A stretch of DNA of 64,000 nucleotides, taken from the NCBI RefSeq assembly GCF_019801175.1, contig NZ_JAHVJR010000001.1, positions 2,418,001 through 2,482,000 on the forward strand. The letters are read 5' to 3'. The notes under the pieces were generated by a model that was not told the DNA's origin, did not search any database, and saw only the letters and a program-made list of their open reading frames with translations. Shown here piece by piece: positions 34,205 to 43,700 of the stretch; positions within the stretch are counted from its first letter, which is position 1; each line of letters starts with the position of its first letter. The DNA is from Vannielia litorea. GTDB lineage: Bacteria > Pseudomonadota > Alphaproteobacteria > Rhodobacterales > Rhodobacteraceae. A program made the translations under genes and the position numbers.

Positions 34205-35709
34205 GCCGCCCCAATTTTCTCATCATCATGGTCGATCAGCTGAACGGCACGCTCTTCCCCGACGGGCCGGCGGACTGGCTCCACGCCCCCAATCTCAAGC
34301 GGCTGGCGGCGCGGTCGACGCGGTTCAGGAACGGTTACACCGCCTCGCCGCTGTGCGCGCCCGGGCGGGCGAGCTTCATGTCCGGCCAGCTTCCGTCGGT
34401 GACCGGCGTCTATGACAACGCCGCAGAGTTCCCCTCCGACCTGCCGACCTATGCCCACCACCTGCGCCGCGCGGGCTATCAGACCTGCCTCAGCGGCAAG
34501 ATGCACTTTGTCGGACCGGACCAGATGCACGGGTTCGAGGAGCGGCTGACGACCGATATCTACCCCGCCGATTTTGGCTGGACCCCGGACTACCGCAAAC
34601 CCGGCGAGCGGATCGACTGGTGGTATCATAACATGGGCTCGGTGACCGGTGCGGGCGTGGCCGAAATTTCCAACCAGATGGAATATGACGACGAGGTTGC
34701 CTACCACGCCACGCGCAAGCTCTACGATCTGGCACGCGGGCATGACGAGCGCCCTTGGTGCCTGACAGTGAGCTTCACCCATCCGCATGACCCCTACGTG
34801 GCCCGCAAGCGCTTCTGGGATTTGTATGAGGAGTGCGAGCATCTGGCGCCAGAGGTTGGGGCCTTCGAGTACGAGGAGCAGGACCCGCACTCAAAACGGA
34901 TCTTCGACGCGAACGACTGGCGCAGCTTCGACATCACCGAAGAGGATATCCGCCGCTCCCGTCGTGCCTATTTCGCCAATATCTCCTACCTCGACGAGAA
35001 AGTGGGGGAGCTTCTGGACGTGCTGGAAGCAACCCGGCAGGAGGCCACGATCCTTTTTGTCTCCGACCACGGTGACATGCTCGGAGAGCGCGGCCTCTGG
35101 TTCAAGATGAACTTCTACGAGGGCTCCGCACGGGTTCCGGTCATGATCGCCTCGCCCGAGATGGCGCCGGGGCTGGTCGAGGCCCCGGTCAGCAACATCG
35201 ACATCTGCCCCACCCTCTGCGACCTCGCCGGCGTGAGCATGGAAGAGGTCATGCCCTGGACGGCGGGCGAAAGCCTCAAGCCCCTCGGCCAAGGCGCAGA
35301 GCGGCAAAGCGCGGTTGCGATGGAATACGCCGCCGAGGCCAGCTACGCGCCGCTCGTCTCGCTCCGCAAGGGTCGCTACAAGCTGAACCTCTGCGCCCTC
35401 GACCCCGATCAGCTCTTCGACCTTGAGGCCGACCCGCACGAGCTGACCAACCTCGCAGGTGACCCGGCGCACACCGAGGCTTACGAGGCTCTCAAAGCAG
35501 AGGCTGCCGCGCGCTGGGATCTCAAACGGTTCGACGATGAAGTGCGCCGGTCTCAAGCCCGTCGCTGGGTTGTCTACGAGGCGCTCCGCAACGGCGAATA
35601 CTACCCGTGGGATTACCAGCCGCTCCAGAAGGCCTCCGAGCGCTTCATGCGCAACCACATGGATCTGAATACTGTCGAAGAAGACGCCCGCTTTCCGCGC
35701 GGCGAGTGA
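34201..35709 (+). CDS. betC: Choline-sulfatase
   Basis: The protein has 502 residues and the sulfatase fold. The formylglycine motif CAPGRASFMSG is at residues 52-62, with Cys52 the residue to be converted. FLIIMVDQLNG supplies the first metal-binding Asp, SGKMHFVGPDQMHGFEERL is choline-sulfatase-specific, and FVSDHGDMLGERGLWFKMNFYEGSARVPV carries the second metal site. It hydrolyses choline-O-sulfate to choline and sulfate in the cytoplasm. It overlaps betI by 4 bases and precedes betB by 7, so this organism can use choline sulfate as an osmolyte or food source. Confidence 0.95.
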   Translation: MSRPNFLIIMVDQLNGTLFPDGPADWLHAPNLKRLAARSTRFRNGYTASPLCAPGRASFMSGQLPSVTGVYDNAAEFPSDLPTYAHHLRRAGYQTCLSGKMHFVGPDQMHGFEERLTTDIYPADFGWTPDYRKPGERIDWWYHNMGSVTGAGVAEISNQMEYDDEVAYHATRKLYDLARGHDERPWCLTVSFTHPHDPYVARKRFWDLYEECEHLAPEVGAFEYEEQDPHSKRIFDANDWRSFDITEEDIRRSRRAYFANISYLDEKVGELLDVLEATRQEATILFVSDHGDMLGERGLWFKMNFYEGSARVPVMIASPEMAPGLVEAPVSNIDICPTLCDLAGVSMEEVMPWTAGESLKPLGQGAERQSAVAMEYAAEASYAPLVSLRKGRYKLNLCALDPDQLFDLEADPHELTNLAGDPAHTEAYEALKAEAAARWDLKRFDDEVRRSQARRWVVYEALRNGEYYPWDYQPLQKASERFMRNHMDLNTVEEDARFPRGE

Positions 35710-35716
35710 GATATCA

Positions 35717-37174
35717 ATGACTTACGAAACACAGCCCAAAGCCAGCCACTACGTGAACGGCGCCTATCTCGAAGACAAGAAGGGCGAGGTGATCAAGGTG
35801 ATCTACCCTGCCACCGGTGAGGTGATTGCCAAGGTCCACGCCGCCACGCCCGCCGTCATCGACGCCGCGCTGGCGGCGGCAACCAAGGCGCAGAAGGTTT
35901 GGGCCGCGATGACCGGCCGCGAGCGGGGCCGCATTCTGACCGATGCAGCGCGGCTCATGCGCGAGCGCAACCGCGAGCTATCGGTGCTCGAAACCTACGA
36001 CACCGGCAAGCCCATGCAGGAAACTCTCGTGGCCGACGCGACCTCTGGTGCCGATGCTCTGGAGTACTTCGGTGGCATCGCTGGCAGCCTGACGGGCGAA
36101 CACATCCAGCTGGGCGAGGATTGGGTCTACACAATCCGCGAGCCGCTCGGCGTTTGCGTCGGCATCGGTGCGTGGAACTACCCTACCCAGATCGCCTGCT
36201 GGAAGAGCGCGCCCGCACTCGCCTGCGGCAACGCGATGGTGTTCAAACCGTCTGAAACGACGCCGCTCTGCGCCCTCAAAGTGGCCGAGATCCTCACAGA
36301 GGCTGGCGCACCTCCGGGCCTTTTCAACGTGGTGCAGGGCATGGGCGAAGTGGGTTCGCGGCTCGTGACGGACCCGCGGGTCGCCAAGGTCTCGCTCACC
36401 GGTTCCGTGCCCACCGGCCGCAAGGTCTATGCCGCGGCAGCAGGCGAGATGAAGCACGTCACGATGGAACTGGGCGGCAAATCCCCCCTCATCGTCTTCG
36501 ACGACGCCGATCTCGACAACGCGGTGAGCGGCGCGATCAACGGCAACTTCTATTCCTCCGGTCAGGTCTGCTCCAACGGCACGCGAGTCTTTGTGCAGCG
36601 CGGCATCAAGGGCGCCTTCCTCGCCCGTCTCGCCGAACGGCTGAAAGACGCGGTCATTGGCGACCCGATGAACGAGGCGACCAACTTCGGCCCGATGGTC
36701 AGCGCCCGCCAGATGGAGATCGTGGAAGGCTACATCAAGAAGGGTGTGGCAGAGGGCGCGCGGCTCGTTGCGGGCGGCAAGCGGCTGGACCGGGAAGGCT
36801 TCTTCCTCGCCCCCACCGTCTTTGCCGATGTGAAAGACGAGATGACCATCGCGCGAGAAGAGATCTTTGGCCCGGTCATGGCCGTCCTCGACTTCAAGAA
36901 CGAGGCAGAAGTGATCACCCGCGCCAATGATACGGCTTTCGGCCTCTCTGCCGGTGTTTTTACCCGCGACATCAGCCGCGCTCACCGAGTCATAGGTCAG
37001 CTGAAGGCCGGAAGCTGCTTCATCAACTCCTACAATGACGCCCCGGTCGAGGCCCCCTTCGGCGGGGTCAAGGCCTCCGGCGTCGGGCGGGAGAACTCCA
37101 AGGCGGCCATCGAGCACTACAGCCAGCTGAAATCTGTCTACGTCCGTATGGGCGATGTCGAGGCCGCCTTCTGA
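35717..37174 (+). CDS. betB: Betaine aldehyde dehydrogenase
   Basis: The protein has 485 residues of the ALDH superfamily. Visible are WNYPTQIACWKSAPALACGNAMVFKPSE (cofactor binding), the catalytic Glu in MELGGKSPLIVFDDADLDNAV, and the nucleophile Cys in FYSSGQVCSNGTRVFV, a block typical of BetB. It oxidises betaine aldehyde to glycine betaine with NAD(P)+. Its stop overlaps the betA start (TGATG). Confidence 0.96.
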   Translation: MTYETQPKASHYVNGAYLEDKKGEVIKVIYPATGEVIAKVHAATPAVIDAALAAATKAQKVWAAMTGRERGRILTDAARLMRERNRELSVLETYDTGKPMQETLVADATSGADALEYFGGIAGSLTGEHIQLGEDWVYTIREPLGVCVGIGAWNYPTQIACWKSAPALACGNAMVFKPSETTPLCALKVAEILTEAGAPPGLFNVVQGMGEVGSRLVTDPRVAKVSLTGSVPTGRKVYAAAAGEMKHVTMELGGKSPLIVFDDADLDNAVSGAINGNFYSSGQVCSNGTRVFVQRGIKGAFLARLAERLKDAVIGDPMNEATNFGPMVSARQMEIVEGYIKKGVAEGARLVAGGKRLDREGFFLAPTVFADVKDEMTIAREEIFGPVMAVLDFKNEAEVITRANDTAFGLSAGVFTRDISRAHRVIGQLKAGSCFINSYNDAPVEAPFGGVKASGVGRENSKAAIEHYSQLKSVYVRMGDVEAAF

Positions 37175-38832
37175 TGCAGGCCGAATACGTCATTGTCGGC
37201 GCAGGCAGCGCGGGCTGCGCCATGGCGGCGCGGCTCTCGGAAGCCGGCCGCAAGGTGCTGGTGATCGAGCACGGCGGTTCTGACTGGGGGCCGTTCATCA
37301 ACATGCCCGGCGCACTCAGCTACCCAATGAACATGTCGCGCTACGACTGGGGCTTTCAGTCCGAGCCAGAGCCCCACTTGGGCGGGCGCCGGATGGCCAC
37401 GCCGCGCGGCAAGGTGATCGGCGGGTCGTCCTCCATCAACGGCATGATCTACGTGCGCGGCCATGCCCGTGACTTCGATCACTGGCGCGATGAAGGCGCC
37501 GAGGGCTGGGGCTATGCCGATGTGCTACCCTACTTCAAGCGGATGGAACACTGGCACGATGGCGGCCACGGCGGCGATCCGGCCTGGCGCGGCACCGACG
37601 GCCCGTTGCACGTGACCCGCGGCGCACGGATGAACCCGCTGGTGAAGGCCTTTGTCGAGGCGGGCGTGCAAGCAGGCTATCCGCGCACCGGCGACTACAA
37701 CGGCGAGCAACAAGAAGGGTTTGGCCCATATGACATGACCGTCTGGCGCGGCGAGCGCTGGTCGGCGGCCAAGGCCTACCTGAAGCCTGCGCTCAAGGGG
37801 CCGAACTGCGAGCTTGTGCGCGCCTTCGCGCGGCGTGTCGTCATCGAGAATGGCCGTGCCGTAGGTGTCGAGGTGGAGCGCGGTGGCAAGGTCGAGGTGG
37901 TCCGTGCGGAGGCGGAAGTCATTCTGGCAGCCAGCTCGATCAACTCGCCCAAGCTGCTGATGCTCTCCGGCATCGGTCCGGCTTCGCATCTGGCCGATCA
38001 CGGTATCGAAGTGGTCGCCGACCGCGCCGGGGTGGGCCAGAACCTTCAGGATCATCTCGAACTCTACGTGCAATACGCCTCGGCGCAGCCCGTCAGCCTC
38101 TATCGCTACTGGAACCTGCTCGGCAAAGCCTATGTTGGCGCGCGCTGGCTCTTTACCCGCAGCGGTCCGGGCGCGAGCAACCAGTTCGAGAGCGCCGGGT
38201 TTATCCGTTCTGATGCCGGGGTAGACTACCCCGACATTCAATTTCACTTCCTCCCGATCGCTGTTCGCTACGACGGCCAAGCCAGCCCCGAGGGCCACGG
38301 GTTTCAGGCCCATGTCGGCCCGATGCGCTCCCCCTCCCGCGGCGAGATCACCTTGAAATCCGCCAACCCGGCAGACGCGCCCCGGATATTCTTCAATTAC
38401 ATGAGCGAAGAGCAGGATTGGGTCGATTTCCGCCGCTGTATCCGCCTCACCCGCGAGCTGTTCCGTCAGGAGGCCTTCAGGCCCTTCGTGAAGCACGAGA
38501 TCCAGCCCGGCGATGCAGCGCAGAGCGACGAGGCGCTCGACGAGGTTATCCGCGAGCACGCCGAAAGCGCCTATCACCCCTGCGGCACCGCGCGGATGGG
38601 CCTGGTGGACGACCCGCGCTCGGTGGTTGACCCGGAATGCCGGGTGATCGGCGTGGACGGGCTGCGGCTGGCTGACAGCTCGATCTTTCCGCGCATCACC
38701 AACGGCAACCTCAATGCGCCCTCGATCATGGTCGGTGAGAAAGCCGCAGACCATATCCTCGGACGCACGCCACTCCCCCCGCAGAACGTCCAGCCGTGGA
38801 TGCACCCCGCGTGGGAAACCGCCCAGCGGTAG
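37174..38832 (+). CDS. betA: Choline dehydrogenase
   Basis: The protein has 552 residues of the GMC oxidoreductase family. The FAD Rossmann motif IVGAGSAGCAMAARLSEAG is at the N terminus. GKVIGGSSSINGMIYVRGHARDFDHW and the C-terminal AYHPCGTARMG...NGNLNAPSIMVGEKAAD carry the two GMC signatures, and the active-site His is in YHPCGT. It oxidises choline to betaine aldehyde, and often further, at the inner membrane. It is the last gene of the betICBA operon. Confidence 0.96.
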   Translation: MQAEYVIVGAGSAGCAMAARLSEAGRKVLVIEHGGSDWGPFINMPGALSYPMNMSRYDWGFQSEPEPHLGGRRMATPRGKVIGGSSSINGMIYVRGHARDFDHWRDEGAEGWGYADVLPYFKRMEHWHDGGHGGDPAWRGTDGPLHVTRGARMNPLVKAFVEAGVQAGYPRTGDYNGEQQEGFGPYDMTVWRGERWSAAKAYLKPALKGPNCELVRAFARRVVIENGRAVGVEVERGGKVEVVRAEAEVILAASSINSPKLLMLSGIGPASHLADHGIEVVADRAGVGQNLQDHLELYVQYASAQPVSLYRYWNLLGKAYVGARWLFTRSGPGASNQFESAGFIRSDAGVDYPDIQFHFLPIAVRYDGQASPEGHGFQAHVGPMRSPSRGEITLKSANPADAPRIFFNYMSEEQDWVDFRRCIRLTRELFRQEAFRPFVKHEIQPGDAAQSDEALDEVIREHAESAYHPCGTARMGLVDDPRSVVDPECRVIGVDGLRLADSSIFPRITNGNLNAPSIMVGEKAADHILGRTPLPPQNVQPWMHPAWETAQR

Positions 38833-38972
38833 GGAACCGTCGGCGGCGGCGGGCCGTTGTCATCCGAGGTGGGGCGCAAGCTGCGGGAAAGGCATCAAAT
38901 CGCGATGAGTTTGGTTGCAGCGACGCGGCTTTTGCCTATGGTTTGGCGAAGTCGAGGGAGCTCAGCAACACC

Positions 38973-40775
38973 GTGAAAATTCGTCAGTCTATTTGCCTGT
39001 TCGTAACCGCTTTCTCCTTTCTTTTCAGCAGCCTACCCGGCGCCGCGCAAACCAAGATCGGCCTGTCCGTCAACGGTGGCAACGACGATCTCCGCGAAGA
39101 GATCATCGCCGTTCTCTCCACCCGATCACTGCTTGTTGAAGGCGAGACAGACCCTCAGGGCCTCGTTGCCGCTGCACAGGCGGATTATCGCCGCATCGTC
39201 GCGGCGCTTTACGGCGAGGGTTACTACGGCCCGGTCGTCTCGATCCGGCTCGATGGCCGCGAAGCCTCCGAGATGTCGCCCTTCGCGGTGCCCGCACAGG
39301 TTGGCAGGATCAACGTGCTGGTCGACCCCGGCCCGCTCTTCCGCTTTGGCCGCGCCGAGATCGCACCGCTTGCCCCCCGCACAGAGTTGCCGCCGGGCTT
39401 TCGCACAGGCGAACCTGCCAAGGTGCCTGTAATCGAGGAGGCCGGCACAGCCGCGGTCGACCGCTGGCGCGAATTGGGCTTTGCCAAGACTGAGGCCACG
39501 AGCCAGCGTATCACGGCAAGCCATCCGGCCCGCCGGCTCGATGTTTCGGTCGGCTTGAACCCGGGCCGCAAACTTCGCTTCGGAAGGCTCATCCCCACAG
39601 GAAATGAGCGCTTGCGCAGCGACCGGATCATCGAGATCGCAGGCCTGCCCACTGGCGAAACCTTCCACCCCGATGAGGTCGATAAGGCCTCGACGCGGCT
39701 TCAACGCACCGGGGCCTTTCGCTCCGTGACCCTGAGCGAGAAGCTGGTGGCCAACCCGGACGGCACGCTGGATATCAATGCCGAACTGGTTGAAGCACAG
39801 CGGCGGCGGCTCGGCGTGGGGGCCGAACTGACTACGCTGGAGGGCGCCACGCTCTCCGCTTTCTGGCTCCACCGCAACCTCTTTGGCGGCGCCGAGCGGC
39901 TGCGCTTTGACGGCGAAATCAAGAATATCGGCCTCGGCGACGAGAATGGCGTCGATTACAGCCTCAGCGTCCTCTACGGACGTCCCGGCACCTTCAACGC
40001 CGATACCGATCTCTACATCCGCGCCGCGATCGAGCACGAGGACGAGCCACTCTACCTCTCACAAAGCTTCGAGATCGAAGGCGGCGTGACCCGGATCGTG
40101 AATGAGGAATACGAGTTTCAGGCCGGGCTCGGGCTGCTTTATTCGCACACCGAAGACGATATCGGCATCCGTGATTTCACTCTGCTGACCCTCCCCTTCA
40201 GTGGCACACTCGACCGGCGGGACAACGAGCTGGACGCGAAGAACGGCTATTTCCTGAACGTCGATTTCACGCCATTTGTTGGCATCTCAGGCTCTGGCAA
40301 TGGTGCCCGCATCTATGCCGATGCACGCGGCTACCGCAGCTTTGGCGCGAGCGAAAACATTACGCTGGCCGGGCGGCTCCAGCTTGGCTCGGTAGTCGGC
40401 ACCGATGTGACGGAAACCGTGCCCGATTTCCTCTTCTACTCCGGCGGCGGCGGCACCGTGCGCGGGCAGCCTTACCAATCGCTCGGGGTGACGCTTCCGG
40501 GCGGCGAAGAGATCGGCGGTCGCAGCTTCCTTGGGGCCTCGGTTGAGCTGCGCGGTCAGGTGAGTGAGAAAATTCAGGTCGTCGGCTTTTACGACTTCGG
40601 CCTAGTCAGCGCCGAAAGCTGGCCCGGTCAGGAGGGCGAGAGCCATGCGGGCGCGGGCCTCGGCATTCGCTATCAAACCGGCCTTGGCCCGATCCGTCTT
40701 GACGTGGCCACACCCGTCGGCGGCGACACCGGCGGTGGCGTCGAGCTCTACATCGGCATCGGGCAGGCATTCTGA
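38973..40775 (+). CDS. tamA: TamA: BamA/Omp85-family outer-membrane translocation protein
   Basis: The protein has 600 residues from GTG at 38973, chosen because it opens a signal peptide (FVTAFSFLFSSLPGAAQ). POTRA-like domains fill about residues 30-270 (RRIVAALYGEGYYGPVVSI; RLQRTGAFRSVTL). The C-terminal Omp85 barrel contains the lid motif region VRGQPYQSLG, where VRG stands for the usual VRGF/Y, and ends LYIGIGQAF with a terminal Phe. TamA works with TamB in outer-membrane protein or lipid transport. The gene is one base from tamB. Confidence 0.93.
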   Translation: MKIRQSICLFVTAFSFLFSSLPGAAQTKIGLSVNGGNDDLREEIIAVLSTRSLLVEGETDPQGLVAAAQADYRRIVAALYGEGYYGPVVSIRLDGREASEMSPFAVPAQVGRINVLVDPGPLFRFGRAEIAPLAPRTELPPGFRTGEPAKVPVIEEAGTAAVDRWRELGFAKTEATSQRITASHPARRLDVSVGLNPGRKLRFGRLIPTGNERLRSDRIIEIAGLPTGETFHPDEVDKASTRLQRTGAFRSVTLSEKLVANPDGTLDINAELVEAQRRRLGVGAELTTLEGATLSAFWLHRNLFGGAERLRFDGEIKNIGLGDENGVDYSLSVLYGRPGTFNADTDLYIRAAIEHEDEPLYLSQSFEIEGGVTRIVNEEYEFQAGLGLLYSHTEDDIGIRDFTLLTLPFSGTLDRRDNELDAKNGYFLNVDFTPFVGISGSGNGARIYADARGYRSFGASENITLAGRLQLGSVVGTDVTETVPDFLFYSGGGGTVRGQPYQSLGVTLPGGEEIGGRSFLGASVELRGQVSEKIQVVGFYDFGLVSAESWPGQEGESHAGAGLGIRYQTGLGPIRLDVATPVGGDTGGGVELYIGIGQAF

Positions 40776-40776
40776 T

Positions 40777-43700
40777 ATGCGCCGCTTCGCCCTCATCCTC
40801 CTCCTGCTCCTCGCCCCCTTCTCGGCCCTCGCGCAGGAAACCGCATCGGAAGAAGCCGATAAAGGCTACCTGACGAACCTTCTGCAAGACGTGCTCTCCG
40901 ACGCGGGCCGCGCCGTTGTGATCGACGGTTTTCAAGGCGCCCTCTCCTCCCGCGCCACAATCGAGCGGATCACCATCGCCGATGACCAAGGCACCTGGCT
41001 CACCGTTGAAGGCGTGGTGCTGGACTGGAACCGTGCGGCCCTGCTCCGCGGGCGACTCGAAGTCTCGGAGTTTTCCGCCGAGCGCATCGTCATGCCCCGT
41101 GGCCCGATCACTGAAAGCACGCCTTCCCCGGAGGCCACGCCCTTCGCGATCCCCGACCTGCCAGTCTCTGTAGATATTGCCAAGCTGGCGGTGGACCGTG
41201 CCGAGATCGGCGCGGCGCTTCTTGGACAAGATGCGGTGATGCGGCTTGCGGGTGACGCGCACCTAGACGGTGGCGGGGTCGATGTGGACCTTCAGCTCGA
41301 CCGGCTGGATGGGAAGGAGGGCGACATTACCCTCATCGCACGCTACGACCCGGCAACAGAAGAAGCCGCCGTTAACCTCGCCATGCGTGAAGGCCCGGCG
41401 GGAATTGCCGCGGGCAAGCTCAACATCCCCGGCGCACCCGCCCTCGACGTGACGCTGCAAGGCGAAGGCCCGGTGAGCGACCTCACCCTCCGGCTTGCCG
41501 TGGCCTCCGATGAGGAGGAGCGGCTGGGCGGCACAATCGCACTCTCTGCCAGCGAAGAAGCGGACGCGCCATTTACAGTCTCCGTCGATCTGTCCGGTGA
41601 CGTGACCCCCCTATTCGCCCCCGACCTGCGTGATTTCTTCGGGCAAGACATAAGCCTCGCCGCCACCGTAGCGCGCGACGCAGAGGGCGAGCTTTCGCTC
41701 TCCGGCCTGTCGCTCGGCGCGCGGACGGCCACAGTTGAAGGTGATTTTCTCTTTAGCACCACAGGCTGGCCCCGCCGGATGGACCTTTCCCTCGCCTTGG
41801 CGGACCCGGCGGGCGCTCCCGTCGTTCTGCCGTTCGGCGGCGGCGATACCTCTGTCTCCCGCGCCACGCTCCAGCTCGACTACGACGAAGCCAACGGCCG
41901 TGGGTTTACCGCCAACGCCGAAGCTGCGGGCCTGCGCACCACCGGCTTTGTCGCCGAGGCCATCACCTTAGGCGCGCAGGGCAACATCACCTCCGGCGAG
42001 GCGGAAGAGATCGGCGCAGTCGCAGCCAATGTAACCCTCGATGCGCGGGGCCTCACACCCGAAGACGAGGCACTGGCCCGCGCAATGGGCGAGGCTATCA
42101 GCGGGCAGCTCACGCTCGCCTACGACGAGGGCCAGCCGCTCCGGCTTTCGGGCCTGAACATCGCAGGGGCAGACTTTGGCCTCACTGGTGAAGCCACCCT
42201 GGATGGCGTCGACACGAACCTGCTAACCGGTCTCGACCTGCGCCTCGCCGCAGAAGATCTCACCCGCTTCGGCCCGCTCGCCGGGGTCGACCTGCAAGGC
42301 GCCGCTGCACTCGGGATCAAGGGCACCGTGGCCCTGCTGTCGGGCGCCTTCGACCTCGGACTGGAGGGCACCACGACCGACCTCGCCATCGGTCAGGACA
42401 CTGTCGACAACCTGCTGGCCGGCGATGGCCGTATCAACGTCAGCGTGCTGCGTAACGAAGAGGGCATCAACCTGCGCCGCGCCGAGGCGCGCACCGAAGT
42501 GGCGGCGATCACGGCTGATGGGACCGTGGCCACCAATGCCTCCGCCCTGAATTTCACCGCCGACCTGCCCAGCCTCGCGCCGCTCTTCCCCGAAGAGCAG
42601 GCTAGCGGCGCGGCACGCCTGAGCGGGCGGGTCGCACTCATCGGGACAGAGCTGCAAACCGCCTCTATCGCGGCGCAGCTCTCGGATGACAGCGGAACTG
42701 TTCTTCTGCCCGTTGGTGGCGGCCTGCAACTCTCCGGCGGCACGCTCGACCTAGCCTACGGCGCCGAAGAGGGCCGCTGGCGGCTGAACACGGTTTTCCG
42801 CGATTTCTCTACAGAGGGCTACGGCGCCGAGGCATTTACCTTCCAAGGGTCGGGGACGCTGGCGCAAACGGAGGCTGGCGGTCTCGCTCGCGCCGACGGG
42901 AAACTGGTGCTTTCCGGCGAAGGGATTACGGCGGCGGATACCGATATGGCCCGCGCCATTGGCGAGGCGGCGCAGCTCGAGACCACCTTCGACTTCGCCG
43001 CAAACGGCCCGCTTGAGCTGACCGACATCCGCTTCACGTCCGCCGATACAACGCTCACCGGCACTGCGACACTTGCAGCCCCAGTTGGCCAAGGCCCAAT
43101 CAGCTTTGACACTTCGCTCACCACGCCCGCTCTCACCCGCTTTGCCGGGCTGGCGGGGATCCCGCTGACAGGCGCGGCAAATGTGACCGCCAAAGGCACC
43201 TACCAACCAGACGCGGGCAGCGCCCAAGTCCGGGTCGATGGCACCACGCAAGGGCTCGGCATCGGCAACGCGCGCCTCGACCCGGTGCTTGGCGGCGCGG
43301 GCAGGCTCGGGGCCGATTTGACCTACGCGACGGGCGATAGTCTCACACTGACCAACCTGATCGTAGCGCTTGATGAAACCGAAGTGACTGGACGCACCAC
43401 GCTTTCCGACCCACTCGGAAAGGCGCCAATCACCTATGATCTCACCGTCAACGCGCCGGCTCTTTCGGGTTTTTCCTCTCTCGCGGGCCTTCCCCTCACC
43501 GGGGCAACCCAAGCCACCGCGACCGGGCTCTTCGACCCGGCGACAGGCGCGCTCGACCTCGCGCTCGATGGCACCGCGCAGGGCCTCGGCATCGGCAATG
43601 CCACGGTCGACAAGCTCACCGCCGGCATCTCAAGCTATGGAGCCCAGATCAGCCGCGCCAATGCTGAAAGCGAGATCACCATTGAGAACGGCCGCTTCGA